From contig OZ234493.1 of NCBI GenBank assembly GCA_965153455.1, positions 2,666,001 through 2,730,000 of the forward strand: a stretch of DNA of 64,000 nucleotides, written 5' to 3'. Origin of the DNA: Sphagnum compactum. Lineage: Eukaryota; Bryophyta; Sphagnopsida; Sphagnales. The notes under the pieces are model-generated. The model made no database searches. It was not told where the DNA came from and saw nothing but the letters and a program-made list of their open reading frames with translations. How positions within the stretch are numbered: position 1 is the first letter of the stretch; each line of letters begins with the position of its first letter. Positions 10,701 to 21,762 of the stretch are shown piece by piece. A program made the translations under genes and the position numbers.

Positions 10701-13161
10701 CTATAACCAGGCCTCTCTATATACGGAAATCTATTAATAGAATCCATAAGTTCCGTATTTCATTTTCGTAGGGTGCCGTTTTTTAACGGTATCAAAAAAA
10801 AACTTTATTTCAGTTTTGAAAGTCCGTGGTGCATTTCCGGATCACCAAACGACGTTCCCTTGCCATTTACTGCATTTTTGCTCGATCGATGGAGACTTCT
10901 GAGCTTGCTCCAAAACGTCCCCGCAAAGCTGGAGCTCGCAAGACGCCCTTCCAGACGAAACATGCCATACAATATGGACTTTCCATTACAGCCCACGACC
11001 CGATGTCTTCTGAAGTTGTTGTTGTCCACTGCCAATTTTGCATATGCTTTGGTCGCGAAGGCTCTTCTAAAAAATCGTTGACGACTTGGACGTTCGAAGG
11101 ACCTCCATTTCGAACCGATAATTACACGCAGCACCTTCGCCTGAATCACAAAACTCGATGGGAAGAATACCAAGGGCTGGCACATCAGGAGAAATCGAAA
11201 TATTTCGACGTCGTTGTCAAGCACGCTGAAACTATATGCCATTACATCGAGCCCCGATCTGAAGCTATCTCATTGACCGTCAGCAGCAGCATCGTTGATG
11301 TTGTGATTGGCGACATGCTCTGGCATCCAACCAACATGGAAGGGCAAACACATGAAAACGCATTGTCTCTTTTTAAACGGAAGGAAGACGGTAGCTATCT
11401 CGTAGAGATCACCAAGTCAAAGCAATTCTTGCTAGCGACGCGTTATGTTGGATGTGGAATGTCGTTTACCATGGCTGCAGATGCAATTCATGATGCAAAA
11501 GAGGTTTGCGACATTCCAAAGTTCGGCACTTGCAGCGATTACTTGGTTGCTTCCTACGCCAGAGTTGCATGTGCCCTTTCGATTGAACACATTTCGCAAG
11601 TTCTATGCAGCAAATGGGCGTTTTTAGTGGCGTTTGACGCGTCAACCGACCTTCGGCAAACCTCTTGGGTTGATGTTCGCATTCGGTACTATCAGAACTC
11701 TGCTCTGGAAAACCTTCATTTGATTACTCTCCCATTTGCTGGTCGGCACACTGGCTTGGCCATGTTCGAGATGTTTGAGAAACTGTTTGACGCTGTCTAT
11801 CCTTTATGGAAAGACAAGTTGATTGGTTGCTCTACGGACGGGGCAGCAAATATGACTGGGCGTCTTTCTGGAGTTGTGACATGGATCCAAAACGTTGTGA
11901 AGCCAAACTTCATGCGAGTGTGGTGTCTGTTGCATCAAATAGACATCATTATGCAGAGGGTTTACAAGCGAGTAGGTTGTAACTTTTACAAGACGCTTAC
12001 CTCCATTATTTCATTCTTGAGGCGCCAGAAGAACCTCGTTGAGGAAATGCAAGCCATCTGTCCAAACCTTTCAGCCACTCGATGGGCTTCTATGTCGCGC
12101 GTTGCTTGATTTCTGGTTGAGAAGCGATCGGAAATTGTAACATACTTTGTTGAAACGGAACCATCCGATTGTTTTGACCAGCTTCCAACTCCTGCTTTCT
12201 GGATCTTGATCTCTGTCATTAGCGAGATCTCAATGCATGTTAATGAGTGCGTCGAGAGCTTGCAAGGCCGGCGGGTGACTTTACAGCAGCAAACGGTCGT
12301 CGTTCAATCACTGCTGGATTCTTTACAGCGTTTTGCTTTCGTGGAACTCACTCCCGATGATGACACTTTATCGACCGTGCAGGACGTCGTCGTTATTGGG
12401 GAGAGGCAGGTTAGTTACGCTGACCTAAGGGGATTCATTCAAGATCAGGGCATCTTCGCCAGCCAAATTCTTGATGCGCTAGAGCCAGAAGAACGCACTG
12501 AAGTTCTGGATGCCATTGGCGAAATCCTTTTGTCGATTGTCAACGGGTTGAGCTCAGTCGAGGCTTTGCGCGACGAAGTGAACGACGCCAGTACCGATGG
12601 CATGCCTCCTTGCTTGCCGCACAAACTGCTAGCGTTGAAACCACGCGACGTCGTTCAGTTAGTCCTGAAATTCCACGATCGACTGTCGGTTTTCTTGACT
12701 CAGAATTCCATTGATTTGATTGTCGATCAGCACAAGAAGCTTCTGAATGCCGTCAGCAAGGAGCCAAGGCTCCAAACTGCCTTGGCTCGTCACAGTGAGC
12801 AGACAGACTTCAGCGACGCTTGGAAGACCCCATCCATTAAGGACCGGTTTCCTGAGCAGATGGAGTTTTGTGGGGGCTTGGCTTCTCCTTTCCCCAACAC
12901 GGCCACCGTTGAAAGCGATTTCTCAGTTTTGAAATGGGAAAAGGATCTACACCGATCGAATATTACTCCTTTTTCACTTGAAGGGATCTTACACTGCCGT
13001 CAGATTCGCTTTTTGCTGAAGAATTAGTAATGAAAGCCAATGATAGAAGAGATTTCTGAATAAATTTTGTATTTTCCGTATTTTATTTCTGTAGCGCGCC
13101 GTATTTTATTGAAAAACGGAACATGGGGATTGTTCCGTAGATAGAGAGGCCTGCTTATAAC
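10700..13161 (+). mobile_element. hAT-B element with near-perfect 8-bp target duplication
   Basis: The body is 10708-13153 (2,446 bp). The left end reads CAGGCCTCTCTATATACGGAA and the right end, inverted, reads CAGGCCTCTCTATCTACGGAA, a 21-bp terminal inverted repeat with one mismatch. Flanks are CCTATAAC (10700-10707) and CTTATAAC (13154-13161), an 8-bp duplication with one change. Subterminal words TTCCGTATT and CCGTTTTTTAACGG/TTGAAAAACGG recur near both ends. The interior is visibly richer in G and C than the surrounding AT-rich DNA. The ends and protein are unrelated to hAT-A. Confidence 0.9.
10889..13027 (+). pseudogene. hAT-B transposase with a single in-frame stop
   Basis: One frame runs from ATG 10889 (METSELAPKRPRKAG) to the stop ending at 13027, about 712 codons, broken only by TGA at 12107-12109. 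An upstream ATG at 10826 is also open, but the later one gives a more typical basic N-terminus. An N-terminal C2H2/BED-like finger is visible (HCQFC ... TQHLRLNH, about residues 46-95). The core has the 'FDAS'-type aspartate, 'CSTDGAANMTGRLSGV' and 'VWCLLHQIDIIMQ' (the hAT C..H.(I/L)(D/N) motif). The C-terminus has 'FPNTATVESDFSVLKWEKDLHRS', matching the hAT dimerisation domain. The stop follows 'ARWASMSRVA'-like sequence where relatives have tryptophan, so TGG to TGA is likely. Everything downstream stays in frame, which points to recent death. I associate this 'TDGAxNMTGRxSGVVT' type with hAT proteins known from oomycetes as well as plants; that is memory, not a search. Confidence 0.85.
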
Positions 13162-14095
13162 AAATAATAACACTTATCAAATTGAGAATTTAAAATTGAT
13201 CTACATTACCAACTTGATTATGAAAATACCTATTTAATTATTTCTCAATAAAAGTATACCCACTTTTCACAATGAACTTTTGAAGTACAAAAATATGGAT
13301 TGGTCGATAGACTGGAATGGTAGAAAGTAAAAGGTTCATATTGAATTCCATTCCAAATTATTTGTAATGTTTCAATATATAGTGTAACATCAAATAATAA
13401 ACTTTTATGTGAAAATCTTCCCTCAAAAATCATAATCAAATTTTATTTAATGATTTTTGAATGGTCGAAATTGAACCATATTTCATAAATCCCTAACATA
13501 GTTGTTTTTTTTCAAATTTTATTTTTTTCTTCTAGAAATGTATATATTTGGAACATGTAGGGGGGCTCTTGTTTTTTCAAAAAATGAGTCACCTTTTACT
13601 ATGTACACCCTTTTGCAAAACTTGTTGTGTGACACAAAAACTGATTCACCTTATCTTGCACCCATTTGATGGCATCTACCAATTAGTCCAACAATAAGAC
13701 ACAAATCATGTATAGTTTATATGAAGGGGAATGCTTCATTATTGTGCGGGTGGTTTCATCCTTCTAGTGTTATATTTATGGTAGCCCATTTATATTGGTC
13801 ATGGATCACCAACCTTTGAAATTTTAATGGAATCATATCACCTCATAGGGAAGTTAGCCACGTGGGCATTTATTTTGCAAGAGTTTGTTTTTGACATAAT
13901 CCATAGGGCTAGTAGGGTTAATTAGGATGTCGATGGATTGAATCAAAGCCCAAGTTCCAATGAAATGATTAGCATAGGGGTTCAATGGCATGGTGATGTG
14001 GATTTGAAGGTAGTACTTGGATGGCATGCCTCTGCACACTTATATGTACCTTGTTAGGATTGGGTTAACACCCAGGGAATGTGATTAGGTTGTGC
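13162..14095. other. Intergenic, nothing recognised
   Basis: AT-rich sequence with only short open stretches. It may contain decayed pol sequence of the element whose integrase remnant follows, but I could not read any motif in it. Confidence 0.35.
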
Positions 14096-14099
14096 ATAA

Positions 14100-14775
14100 G
14101 GCCAAGCGATTCAACAGGAAGGCATTTCCTTTTTACAAGTGTGGACAAATGGACAAGTGTGGGTTGTGCCTTGCCCAAAACAACTTAAGGGCCTTGTGCA
14201 ACATGCTCACGAAAAGTTGAGCCATTTTGGGGTCCGATAGACCTATTGTTTGTTTTAGGTGCAATATTGGTGACAAAGGATACAACTACAAGTTCAACAT
14301 TTTGTTTTTTGGTGCATGGTGTTGACTAAGTGTGGGGGTCATTCAACCCATGTACATTTCATTTGTAGCCATTGTCCATCATGGGGCTTGGGTATTAATG
14401 GAGTTTGGAATTTGCCATTCGATTGAATTTGACAATGCAATTAACTAATATGTTTTGGTTATAATTTAAGATTTTTCAAAGTGGCTAAAGTTGGTGCCAT
14501 TACTAAATCGTAGCAATGAGGGTATTGCATATGCATTTTTTGATAGGGCATTTAGTAGGTTTGGGGCTTTAGTTGAAATATTCAGTAACCAAGGTACAAA
14601 ATTCCATGAGGAATTTTATGAATTATGTGAAAAAACATTGATTGATCATTGCACAATTTCACAAGACCATCTTAAGGTAAATGGTGGAATCATGGGGGAC
14701 ACCTCACCATGCATTCTAGATCCCTCAAGACTTCCACTCAGAATTCACTTTTTATGGGCCCTTTCCATTCAATGT
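14100..14775 (+). pseudogene. Ty3/gypsy integrase remnant
   Basis: Frame-hopping translation gives a zinc-binding integrase N-terminus near 14165-14290 ('VQHAHEKLSHFGVR'-like, then 'QYW' and paired cysteines near 14325). After decayed sequence, 'PLSIMGLGY.WSLEF' and 'FSKW.KLVPLLNRSNEGIAYAFFDRAFSRFGALVEIFSNQGTKFHEEF' follow at about 14380-14630. This order (HHCC finger, first catalytic segment, 'RFG.P..I.(T/S)D.G..F') is the rve integrase core of plant gypsy elements. The usual aspartate of the 'TDQG' motif is asparagine here (SNQG). Multiple stops and frame changes show it is dead. It is on the plus strand, while the gag remnant at 0.8-1.6 kb is on the minus strand, so they are not one element. 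Confidence 0.72.
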
Positions 14776-15335
14776 TAAGTGCAATGTTGGGTGGAATAGG
14801 GATTAATTCTAGAATAGATGGGGAGGGATTATTTTGGTTTTTGGTCGACTATTCCCAATGTGTTCCATCAAAGTTCCCAATGTGTTCCCTGAAATGTTCC
14901 CAATAACATCTCATTTCTTATCTCATATTGTTTGGCAATGGTTCAATTTCCATTGTATATAAGTTGTAGAGGAGGGGGGGAGGGGACTGCAAAGGAAAGC
15001 ATGACAAAACATGCTTCTATTTTGCGGCGGGAAGCATATATTTAGGCTCTATGTAGTGGAGTGCCCCATGTTGCAAAAATATTGGTGGTGGGCCAATCAA
15101 ATGGCTCCTTCTGGGAAAAAAATAAATTAAAAAACTGACTATGGGTGTGATTAATTAATAGTCGCAACATGAATAAGTAGCACCCAACTTATGGTTACTT
15201 GTCCCACCTAGAAAAAAAGAAAACCATATCACATGAATAGGACAGCAAAATTGCACATTCTCGCCATTTAGGGAGGCTGGCATTGTGACAAAACTGGAGG
15301 CCACTAAGGAAGCTAGTAGGCCAAGTTTATGAAAT
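14776..15335. other. Intergenic, nothing recognised
   Basis: Contains a repeated phrase near 14860-14900 (CCCAATGTGTTCC twice within 25 bp). No gene or structured element is supported before the inverted repeat that starts near 15340. Confidence 0.35.
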
Positions 15336-15339
15336 TCAA

Positions 15340-16680
15340 AAAAGGCCAGGAAAGTGGTGAGAGGAGGGGGACATCAATATTTTGGCTTGGGCTTCCAGTG
15401 AAAACTACAACATTTTGTCCTGGGACCACAAGATGGAATATTGGCTTGGGCCTAGGTTACCAGTTAGAATATTGCATATCTTGAGACTCAAACAGTCAAA
15501 GGTCCATTTCATCTTTGGCAAACTATTGTCAATTTTGTCCTAAGCTCTAGGTGGCCCATGATCATTTTGTCCAGTGGCATTGGGTCTTAGGCCACCATGT
15601 CCAAGACCTTGGGTAGCCTAAGGTCAGATTGCCTAGAATTGATTTAAAAAAAATGTTGCCCATGAATGCATAAGATTCATTCCTTCCTTACTCAAAACAT
15701 CTTTCTTTTGTTTTTCTTTGTCTTTGGGGCTGGGATGTGGGGGGAGAAAGCCAGTCGAGGCATTTTGATTGCCTAAAAACTTACCTGGTGTACTTACTTA
15801 CCTAGCTGCACGTGCAAATACCCGCCTCCCTACTTGCCTACTTACTTCCCCACTTACTTAGGCTACCAACCTACCCACTCACATAGGTTGCCTACCTTCG
15901 TACCTATGCATTACCTAGTGTACTTACCTACCTGCTTACTTATTAGAACATAGGTAGATAGGGTAGGAAGGTAAGTTTTTAAAAAAGTTTGGGTAGGTGA
16001 ATATGTATGTAGGTAGGAAACTTCTTTCTTTGGTAGGTACACTAGGTAGGTGAATAGGTATGTAAGTAGGCCACCTATGTGAGTGGGTAGGTTTGTAACC
16101 TAAGTAAGTGGGGAAGTAACTTAGATAGGCAAATAAGTAGATGGGTATGTCGCCTATGTAGTTATGCAAGTAGGTACACCAGGTAATCAAAATGCCCTAA
16201 CTTGCTTTCCCCTAACCCCAAAGGAAAAAAAACAGAAGAAAAATGTTTGGGTAGGGAAAGAATGAATCTTATTCATTCATGGGTAGCATTTTCTAAAAAT
16301 TAATTCTGGGCAATCTGACCTTAAATTACCTGGGGGCCAGGACATCATGGCCTAAGGCCCATGCCACCATGACAAAATCACCATAGGCCATCTAAGACCT
16401 AGGACAAAATGGACCTTACATTGTCTGAGGTTCGAAAACATAAACTGTATGTATCAAATTTGAACAAAATAGAGGATTAGAGCGCCTTGTGCCATCATAT
16501 TTGTAATTGCGACTAAGCTTGTTAATTCTTACCCATGCCAATTTTCCATATCTTGAGGTCCCATGACATAAAATATTCTAATTTTTACACCAACCCCAAG
16601 CAAACATTTTGATGCCTCCCTCCTCCCCACTTGCATGGTCTTTTCAGAGCTCCGTGAAACTTTGTATATAGTTGTCCAAG
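15340..16680. repeat. Large inverted repeat (foldback-type), arms of about 0.6-0.7 kb
   Basis: The left half (about 15340-15940) and right half (about 15950-16680) are imperfect reverse complements with almost no spacer. Matched landmarks are: 'GGGGACATCAATATTTTGGCTTGGG' region near 15367 against 16570-16625; 'TGTCCTGGGACCACAAGATGGAA' near 15416 against 16545-16570; 'AAGGTCCATTT' 15500 against 16405-16416; 'AAGGTCAGATTGCC' 15622 against 16305-16322; 'CATGAATGCATAAGATTCATTC' 15661 against 16260-16282; and CTACC-rich against GGTAG-rich halves around the axis near 15945. Transcription across it would give a long hairpin. It could be a foldback transposon or a source of small RNAs. No ORF is present. 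Confidence 0.8.
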
Positions 16681-16843
16681 CTCTAAGTTCAATTCTCAGC
16701 TCGCTATCATGTCCAAGACCCTGGGCCACCTTGACCTGGCCCCTGGGTGTTCAATTTCTTGCAAGTTGATCACTGCAATGCAATTCATGTATAGTCAGTC
16801 ATTCTTTGGTGGTGTTGGCAGCAGTTTTGGATTGGTGATCACT

Positions 16844-17076
16844 ATGTTTATCACAACAACGTGGCTTGCACTTGCAGTCCAGGTTTAGACATGGCTTTTA
16901 GTAGGCTTTTAGTGGTATGAGGGATATCTTCTAGCGCACGAGAGCACTTGGGTCTGCATCTAACGTGTTTGTCGCGTTCTTGCCTCTGACTTGTATGCCG
17001 GCAGTGCTGATCAGAAGTCTTCAAGGCACAAGCAATAGCTGCTCGTCACAGTGTGGGAACGCCACCATCCCGTATC
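16844..17076 (+). pseudogene. Truncated 5' fragment of the WAK-like receptor kinase
   Basis: The sequence from about 16690 (promoter side) through ATG 16844 to 17076 aligns with the 5' part of exon 1 of the WAK-like genes at 18194 and 37856. Shared features include 'ATGTTTATCACA', 'GAGAGCACTTGGG', 'GTGTTTGTCG.GTTCTTG', and near the end 'GTCTTCAAGGCACAAGCAAT' plus the 'CSSQCGNATIPYP' coding segment (galacturonan-binding domain start). Reading is interrupted by a stop soon after the ATG. Homology ends abruptly at about 17076, where a separate element with terminal inverted repeats begins. It is a third, dead member of the family. Confidence 0.8.
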
Positions 17077-17785
17077 CCCCTACCGCCCTTTTCGTCCTCT
17101 TTTTGATTCTTTGGTTTCTGCTGACTTGATAGCTTTTGAAGCTTGAGAGGAGCCATTTCAAAATTTGAAGTACCCACTAAATTATGTTTTGAACATATTG
17201 AGAGCAAATTGAAAGACATAATTTCATGTGCTCTTTGCACCTAATTTTATGGATGATGTGGACTTGAAGCAATCCGAAAATTCATGAAATTTTAAGATAA
17301 AACAAATTTCATCCAGAAGAAATGTTCATCGATAATCTTATTTCATCCATGAACTGTTGTTGTTCATTCACTTTTTTTTGGCATTAAAAGTTTTTCAAAG
17401 TCCATAGATGCACATCAATGAATATCACATATGTGAATTTTTAATGGATGAAAAATTTGTAGATGAAAAATTATGAACAAAATTTCATGGATGAAAAGAT
17501 GAACTTTCATGAATAAACCTCACCCATGTAATCATTGTTGGTTGAAGGGACATCCCTTGGCTAGGGACATCCATGGACATCATGGCCTTCAGCAATGAGA
17601 CCAATGTCCATTTACATACTCCTTGGCAAGGATTTTGCTAAGGAGATTTATCACACGCTGATCAAGTTCAGCAATTTAGAGGGTAGTTTGAAATTTGAAG
17701 GGCTCCTCTCCAGCTTCAAAGAGCCATCAAGTCAAAAATAAATAAGTAAAGGGAGAGAGCAGGAAGGAAATGAGGGGGGTGGCGT
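17077..17785. mobile_element. Non-autonomous element with long terminal inverted repeats
   Basis: About 17077-17185 and, inverted, about 17670-17785 match each other for roughly 90-100 bp. Both contain GACTTGAT(a/g)GCT(c)TTTGAAGCT(t/g)GAGAGGAGCC followed by TTTGAA and CTAAATT. The interior (about 480 bp) has no ORF but repeated ATGAA/TTCAT words that can pair. Long inverted repeats with a short non-coding middle suggest a MULE-like or other non-autonomous DNA element. A clean target duplication could not be identified, so the exact ends are uncertain by about 10 bp. It abuts the truncated WAK fragment and probably caused or followed the truncation. Confidence 0.55.
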
Positions 17786-18193
17786 GCCCTGCGCAAGTCT
17801 GTGAAAAAAAATCAGCAGCGGCCTGATTTTGTGGGGTAGAAGTTTTGAGAGACTGGAAAAAAAATCCAGGCATTGGACTTCCCAGAGTTAAAAAGAATTT
17901 GTGGGCAGCTTGAACATCATTTGGGTAGTGGATGTCGCACGGCACAAGGTGAAGTGAACATGGCAATTGGGCATTTTGGACTTTGCGAGTTGGCAAAGTC
18001 GACTTATTGGGCATTGTGGACTTTGAGATTTGGCAAAGTGGAATTAGGCACACCTTGGAAAAGTAAGCGATATGGGAGAAGGCTTGCTTGTTGGATCGAT
18101 GGGAGAAGGCTTGCTGGTTTTGTCTGACAAGGTGTTCTTTTAGATGATCATTCTTTGATTGGGTTGGAAGCAGTTTTGGATTGAGGATCGGTT
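17786..18193. other. Upstream region of WAK-like pseudogene with short direct repeats
   Basis: Two short duplications are visible: 'TGGGCATT(t)TGGACTTTG(c/a)GA' at about 17967 and 18009, and 'ATGGGAGAAGGCTTGCT' at 18070 and 18099. From about 18140 the sequence aligns with the region just upstream of the intact WAK-like gene (about 37803), so any shared promoter elements lie here. No TATA box is convincing. Confidence 0.5.
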
Positions 18194-21100
18194 ATGTTTC
18201 TTACCTCAGTGATGGCTTGCAGTCAAGGTGTAATGGTAGTTTTATTTAGCAGTGACTTGAGAAATCATAAAAAAATTCAGCACATGAGAGCACTTGGGCA
18301 TGCTAAGTTGTTTGTTGTGTTCTTGGTTGTGGCTTCTTTTCCTGCAGTGTTCACAAGAAGCCTTCAAGGCACAAGCAATAGCTGTTTATCACAGTGTGGG
18401 AACGTCACAAATTCCGTATCCATTTGGCACCGGTCCGGGATGTGGCCTGCCGGAGTTTTCTTTGAACTGCACTAGTGATGCGGGGTCAAATTTCTCAGCA
18501 AATCCAGCGCTGCTGCTTGCACCGGCCTGTGGTTCTTCTGGCAACTTTTATCAGGTCACAAGCATCTCAGCCAATACACTCATCATCAACGCCACTAATC
18601 TTGTAGCAAACTCCTGTGATCCAACCGTCGGTTCCGGAAATTATGCAAGCACAAGCGCTTGTCTAGGTCCAGCTTCAGCGCCATATGTTTTTACGTCGCA
18701 GAATAATTTATTTGCAGTGGAGTGCAGAGGATGGGGCCAGTTATTTGGTGATGGTGAATTTGTTGGCCAATGCTCAATTGGATGTACTGCTACCAGCCAA
18801 AATGAAATGGCCTACTGCCATAACTTTGAGTGCTGTACCACACCACAATTTCCCAATAGTGTGCGCAACATCACGATTTATGGAGGAGGTAGCTGTGGAC
18901 GGGCCAGCGTGATCTACCCTCCTACTTATGAGTGGGGACAACCATTGGGAGAATGGGGAGTTCAGTTGGGATGGGCCATTCCTGGACCGAGTTGCCAAAA
19001 CGCGACAACGCTGGGTAACTATTCTTGCGCTGCGACGGCAACCTGCCAGGATGCTCAATTCTCAGGTCTGACAGGGTACACATGTGCGTGCAATGCTGGT
19101 TACTATGGGGATGGATACGGGAACGGAACCGGATGTCACGGTAAGCATGACCTAAAGAGCTCGTGCTATTAATGTCCTACTTAGAATTTCATACTTTTCG
19201 TTTTGGCGATGCTAGAAGACCATTATTTGAGACCTTGCAAATCAAGATTCTAATCAGGGCGTAGAAGGGATGAGCAAACATCTGATAGTTTTGTGTGAAG
19301 ATTACCTGAAGTGATGGCCGAAACAAGAACTACACATGTTTCAAACAAATTGTCTTGGTCTTCTTTGCAGTCCTCATTTATTGCTTTCCATCGACCAATG
19401 TGTGCAATTCTTAGCTCAGTCTTGCTTATATGAAATAGTTCGTGCAAGTCTGAGAACTAAGTAGATTGTTAATCAACGTTGTCAAGTCAGCATGCATATC
19501 CTTTGACTAAAAATGTTCTCAACATTTGCTTTGATCTGTAGATATCAATGAGTGCTTGAACCAAACATTGAACAATTGTTCAAGCAATGCAAAGTGTATA
19601 AACACCATTGGATGTTACTATTGTAATTGCACCAAAAGGCTTCATGGGTGATGGCTACACAAATGGATCTTCATGTATTGGTAAGCTCCTAATGTTGAAT
19701 AAGTTATTATGCTGGTGTCATCCTGACTCTGACTTGGGCATCCCATCCAGTAAACTTTGTCTGAAAGATGTGGTCAACATATAAGTTTATATAAAGTAAT
19801 ATATTGACAAATAAAATTTTGTTTCTTGCAGCTGCAGAAATCAACAAATGCTTGAACTCCACATTGAATAATTGTTCTCCAAATGCAATTTGTACCAACT
19901 CGACAGGAGGTTATTATTGTAATTGCACCAACGGATTATCTGGTGATGGCTCTCGTGATGGGACAGGATGTCAATCTATTAAGAAACGTAACCTTTTACT
20001 AGTTGCAGGTATTTCACAATGCTACCTACTACCTACTATCGAAAACAATTGTATGATTTCTATTGTGTAATACCCTTGAAGGTTTTCAACATTTATTGTC
20101 ATTTGATGACTAAAGACTATATATAGAATCTTTGGTTGCAAGAGTGCAACCATTGAAAGATAGTTGTCAACCTTGAGAGTTTGATTCAAATCTAATTCCA
20201 TCCAAATGAGACAATTACAATCCTTCCATGATGGATCAGAGTACATACCCAAACATGATTGTTGAGAATCATTAACTTTGTTCATCAAGTCTGAACCATG
20301 AGTAATAGATCTTTGTTGCAAAGGTGTCCAATACTAGAACCAACATTTTAATCAATCCTTTTAGTCTTGACTTTGAGGTTTCATTGTGAATCATGATCTT
20401 CTCTAACTTCGATTGTTGCCAATAACCAATTTTTTTTGCTATGTAATTGTTGTAATGGGTTGCAACTAAAGATGCTTGAAATGCATTTTGATCCTAGGAC
20501 TACCGGCAATAGTAGCTATACTTGTGGGGCTCGGAGGTGTTCTATTGGCCTTGTTGTGTTGTATCAAAAGAACAAGGACACATAAGCAATTTGCTCGAAG
20601 AAATTTTGAAGCCTTGGGGAAGCTTCAAGACTTTTTCACCTCATTAACTGATGGTGAATCAAATGCAACAACTTTGTTTTCTTTGAAAGAGCTAGAAAAA
20701 GCAACAAATGGATTTGCTGATGACCAAAAGCTTGGTGTTGGAGGATTTGGCACAGTTTATAAAGGCACAATGGAAAGTGGATTGATTGTGGCGGTGAAAA
20801 GGACAAATACACTAGACACAAGCGGTGCACAACAATTTTTAAATGAAGTGGCCTTGTTATCCCAGGTCAATCATCGTAACCTTGTTCGTCTTCATGGATG
20901 CTGCTTGGAGACAGAAGTACCAATGCTTGTGTATGAATATGTCTTGAATGGAAACCTTAGTGAACATTTACGAGGTGAAAAATTTAGTGAACTTGGACAC
21001 TTGACTTGGCTCAAACGCATGCAAATTGCAATTGAAACTGCAGAGGCCATTACTTACCTCCATTCAGAAGCAAATCCACCCATATATCATAGGGATGTAA

Positions 21101-21762
21101 AATCAACAAACATTTTATTGGACAATAACTATGGTGTCAAAGTGTCAGATTTCGGAATATCAAAATTGATCCCATTAGGTGCAACCCATGTTTCAACAAC
21201 AGCGCAAGGAACACCGGGCTACTGGGACCCTGAGTACTTCCTATCATACCAACTAACTGACAAAAGTGATGTTTATAGCTTTGGAGTCATTTTGTTAGAA
21301 TTGATAACCTCTCAACCTCCTATGAATTTCAATCATGATCAAAATGAAATGAGCTTAGTAGCCATGTGCGTTCCTCAAATCAAGGAGGGTAATTTAGAGG
21401 CAACTGTAGACCCCATGTTATCATCAGATTCTGAAGAAATGGAAACAACTTTACAAGAAATTGAAAAAGTTGCCATTATGGCAGTGCATTGTTTGGCATT
21501 CAAAGGAGACGATTGACCTTCCATGAAGCAAGTGACAAAGGTTTTACATCAAATCAAAGGATGCAATGGTCAATGGAGTGAAGGTAGAAGAAACATGTCA
21601 AGTGAATTTGGACTTGTTGGGGTTCATGAAATGAAACTAGTTCAAGAGTTGAAAATGCATCAATTAATAGATGCAAACACTCCAAACTCGAGTCAAAGTT
21701 CTAATGCATTGTCTACTTCTAATCACTCCAATAACTCTTCAAGCTTTTGTGTAAGGAAATAG
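18194..21762 (+). pseudogene. WAK-like receptor kinase, copy A (pseudogene)
   Basis: This is a four-exon paralogue of the gene at 37856. Exon 1 is 18194-19140 (signal region, GUB_WAK-type cysteine-rich domain, first EGF-like segment), exon 2 is 19542-19680 (EGF), exon 3 is 19838-20008 (EGF and start of the membrane segment), and exon 4 is 20498-21762 (membrane segment, kinase, tail). All boundaries are GT-AG and phase 1. Three lesions are seen against copy B or the expected frame. There is an extra A near 18408-18413 in exon 1, an extra A in 'CCAAAAGGC' near 19634 that shifts exon 2, and CGA to TGA at 21514-21516 in kinase subdomain XI (...KGDD*PSMKQV). The kinase is otherwise well preserved (VGGFGTVYKG, VAVK, HRDVKSTN, DFG, GTPGYWDPEYF). 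An ATG at 18294 in the shifted frame would restore exon 1 reading with a hydrophobic leader, but loses the CLSQCG start of the domain. Confidence 0.88.
19250..19447 (-). other. Antisense open frame in intron 1 of copy A, conserved in copy B
   Basis: This minus-strand 65-residue open frame (MHELFHISKTELRIAHIG...) lies in intron 1. Its counterpart at 38858-39055 differs at only a few of about 205 bases, and two of four internal changes are silent in this frame. I do not recognise the protein. It could be part of a captured or nested antisense exon, or simply an intron segment homogenised by conversion. Confidence 0.3.
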
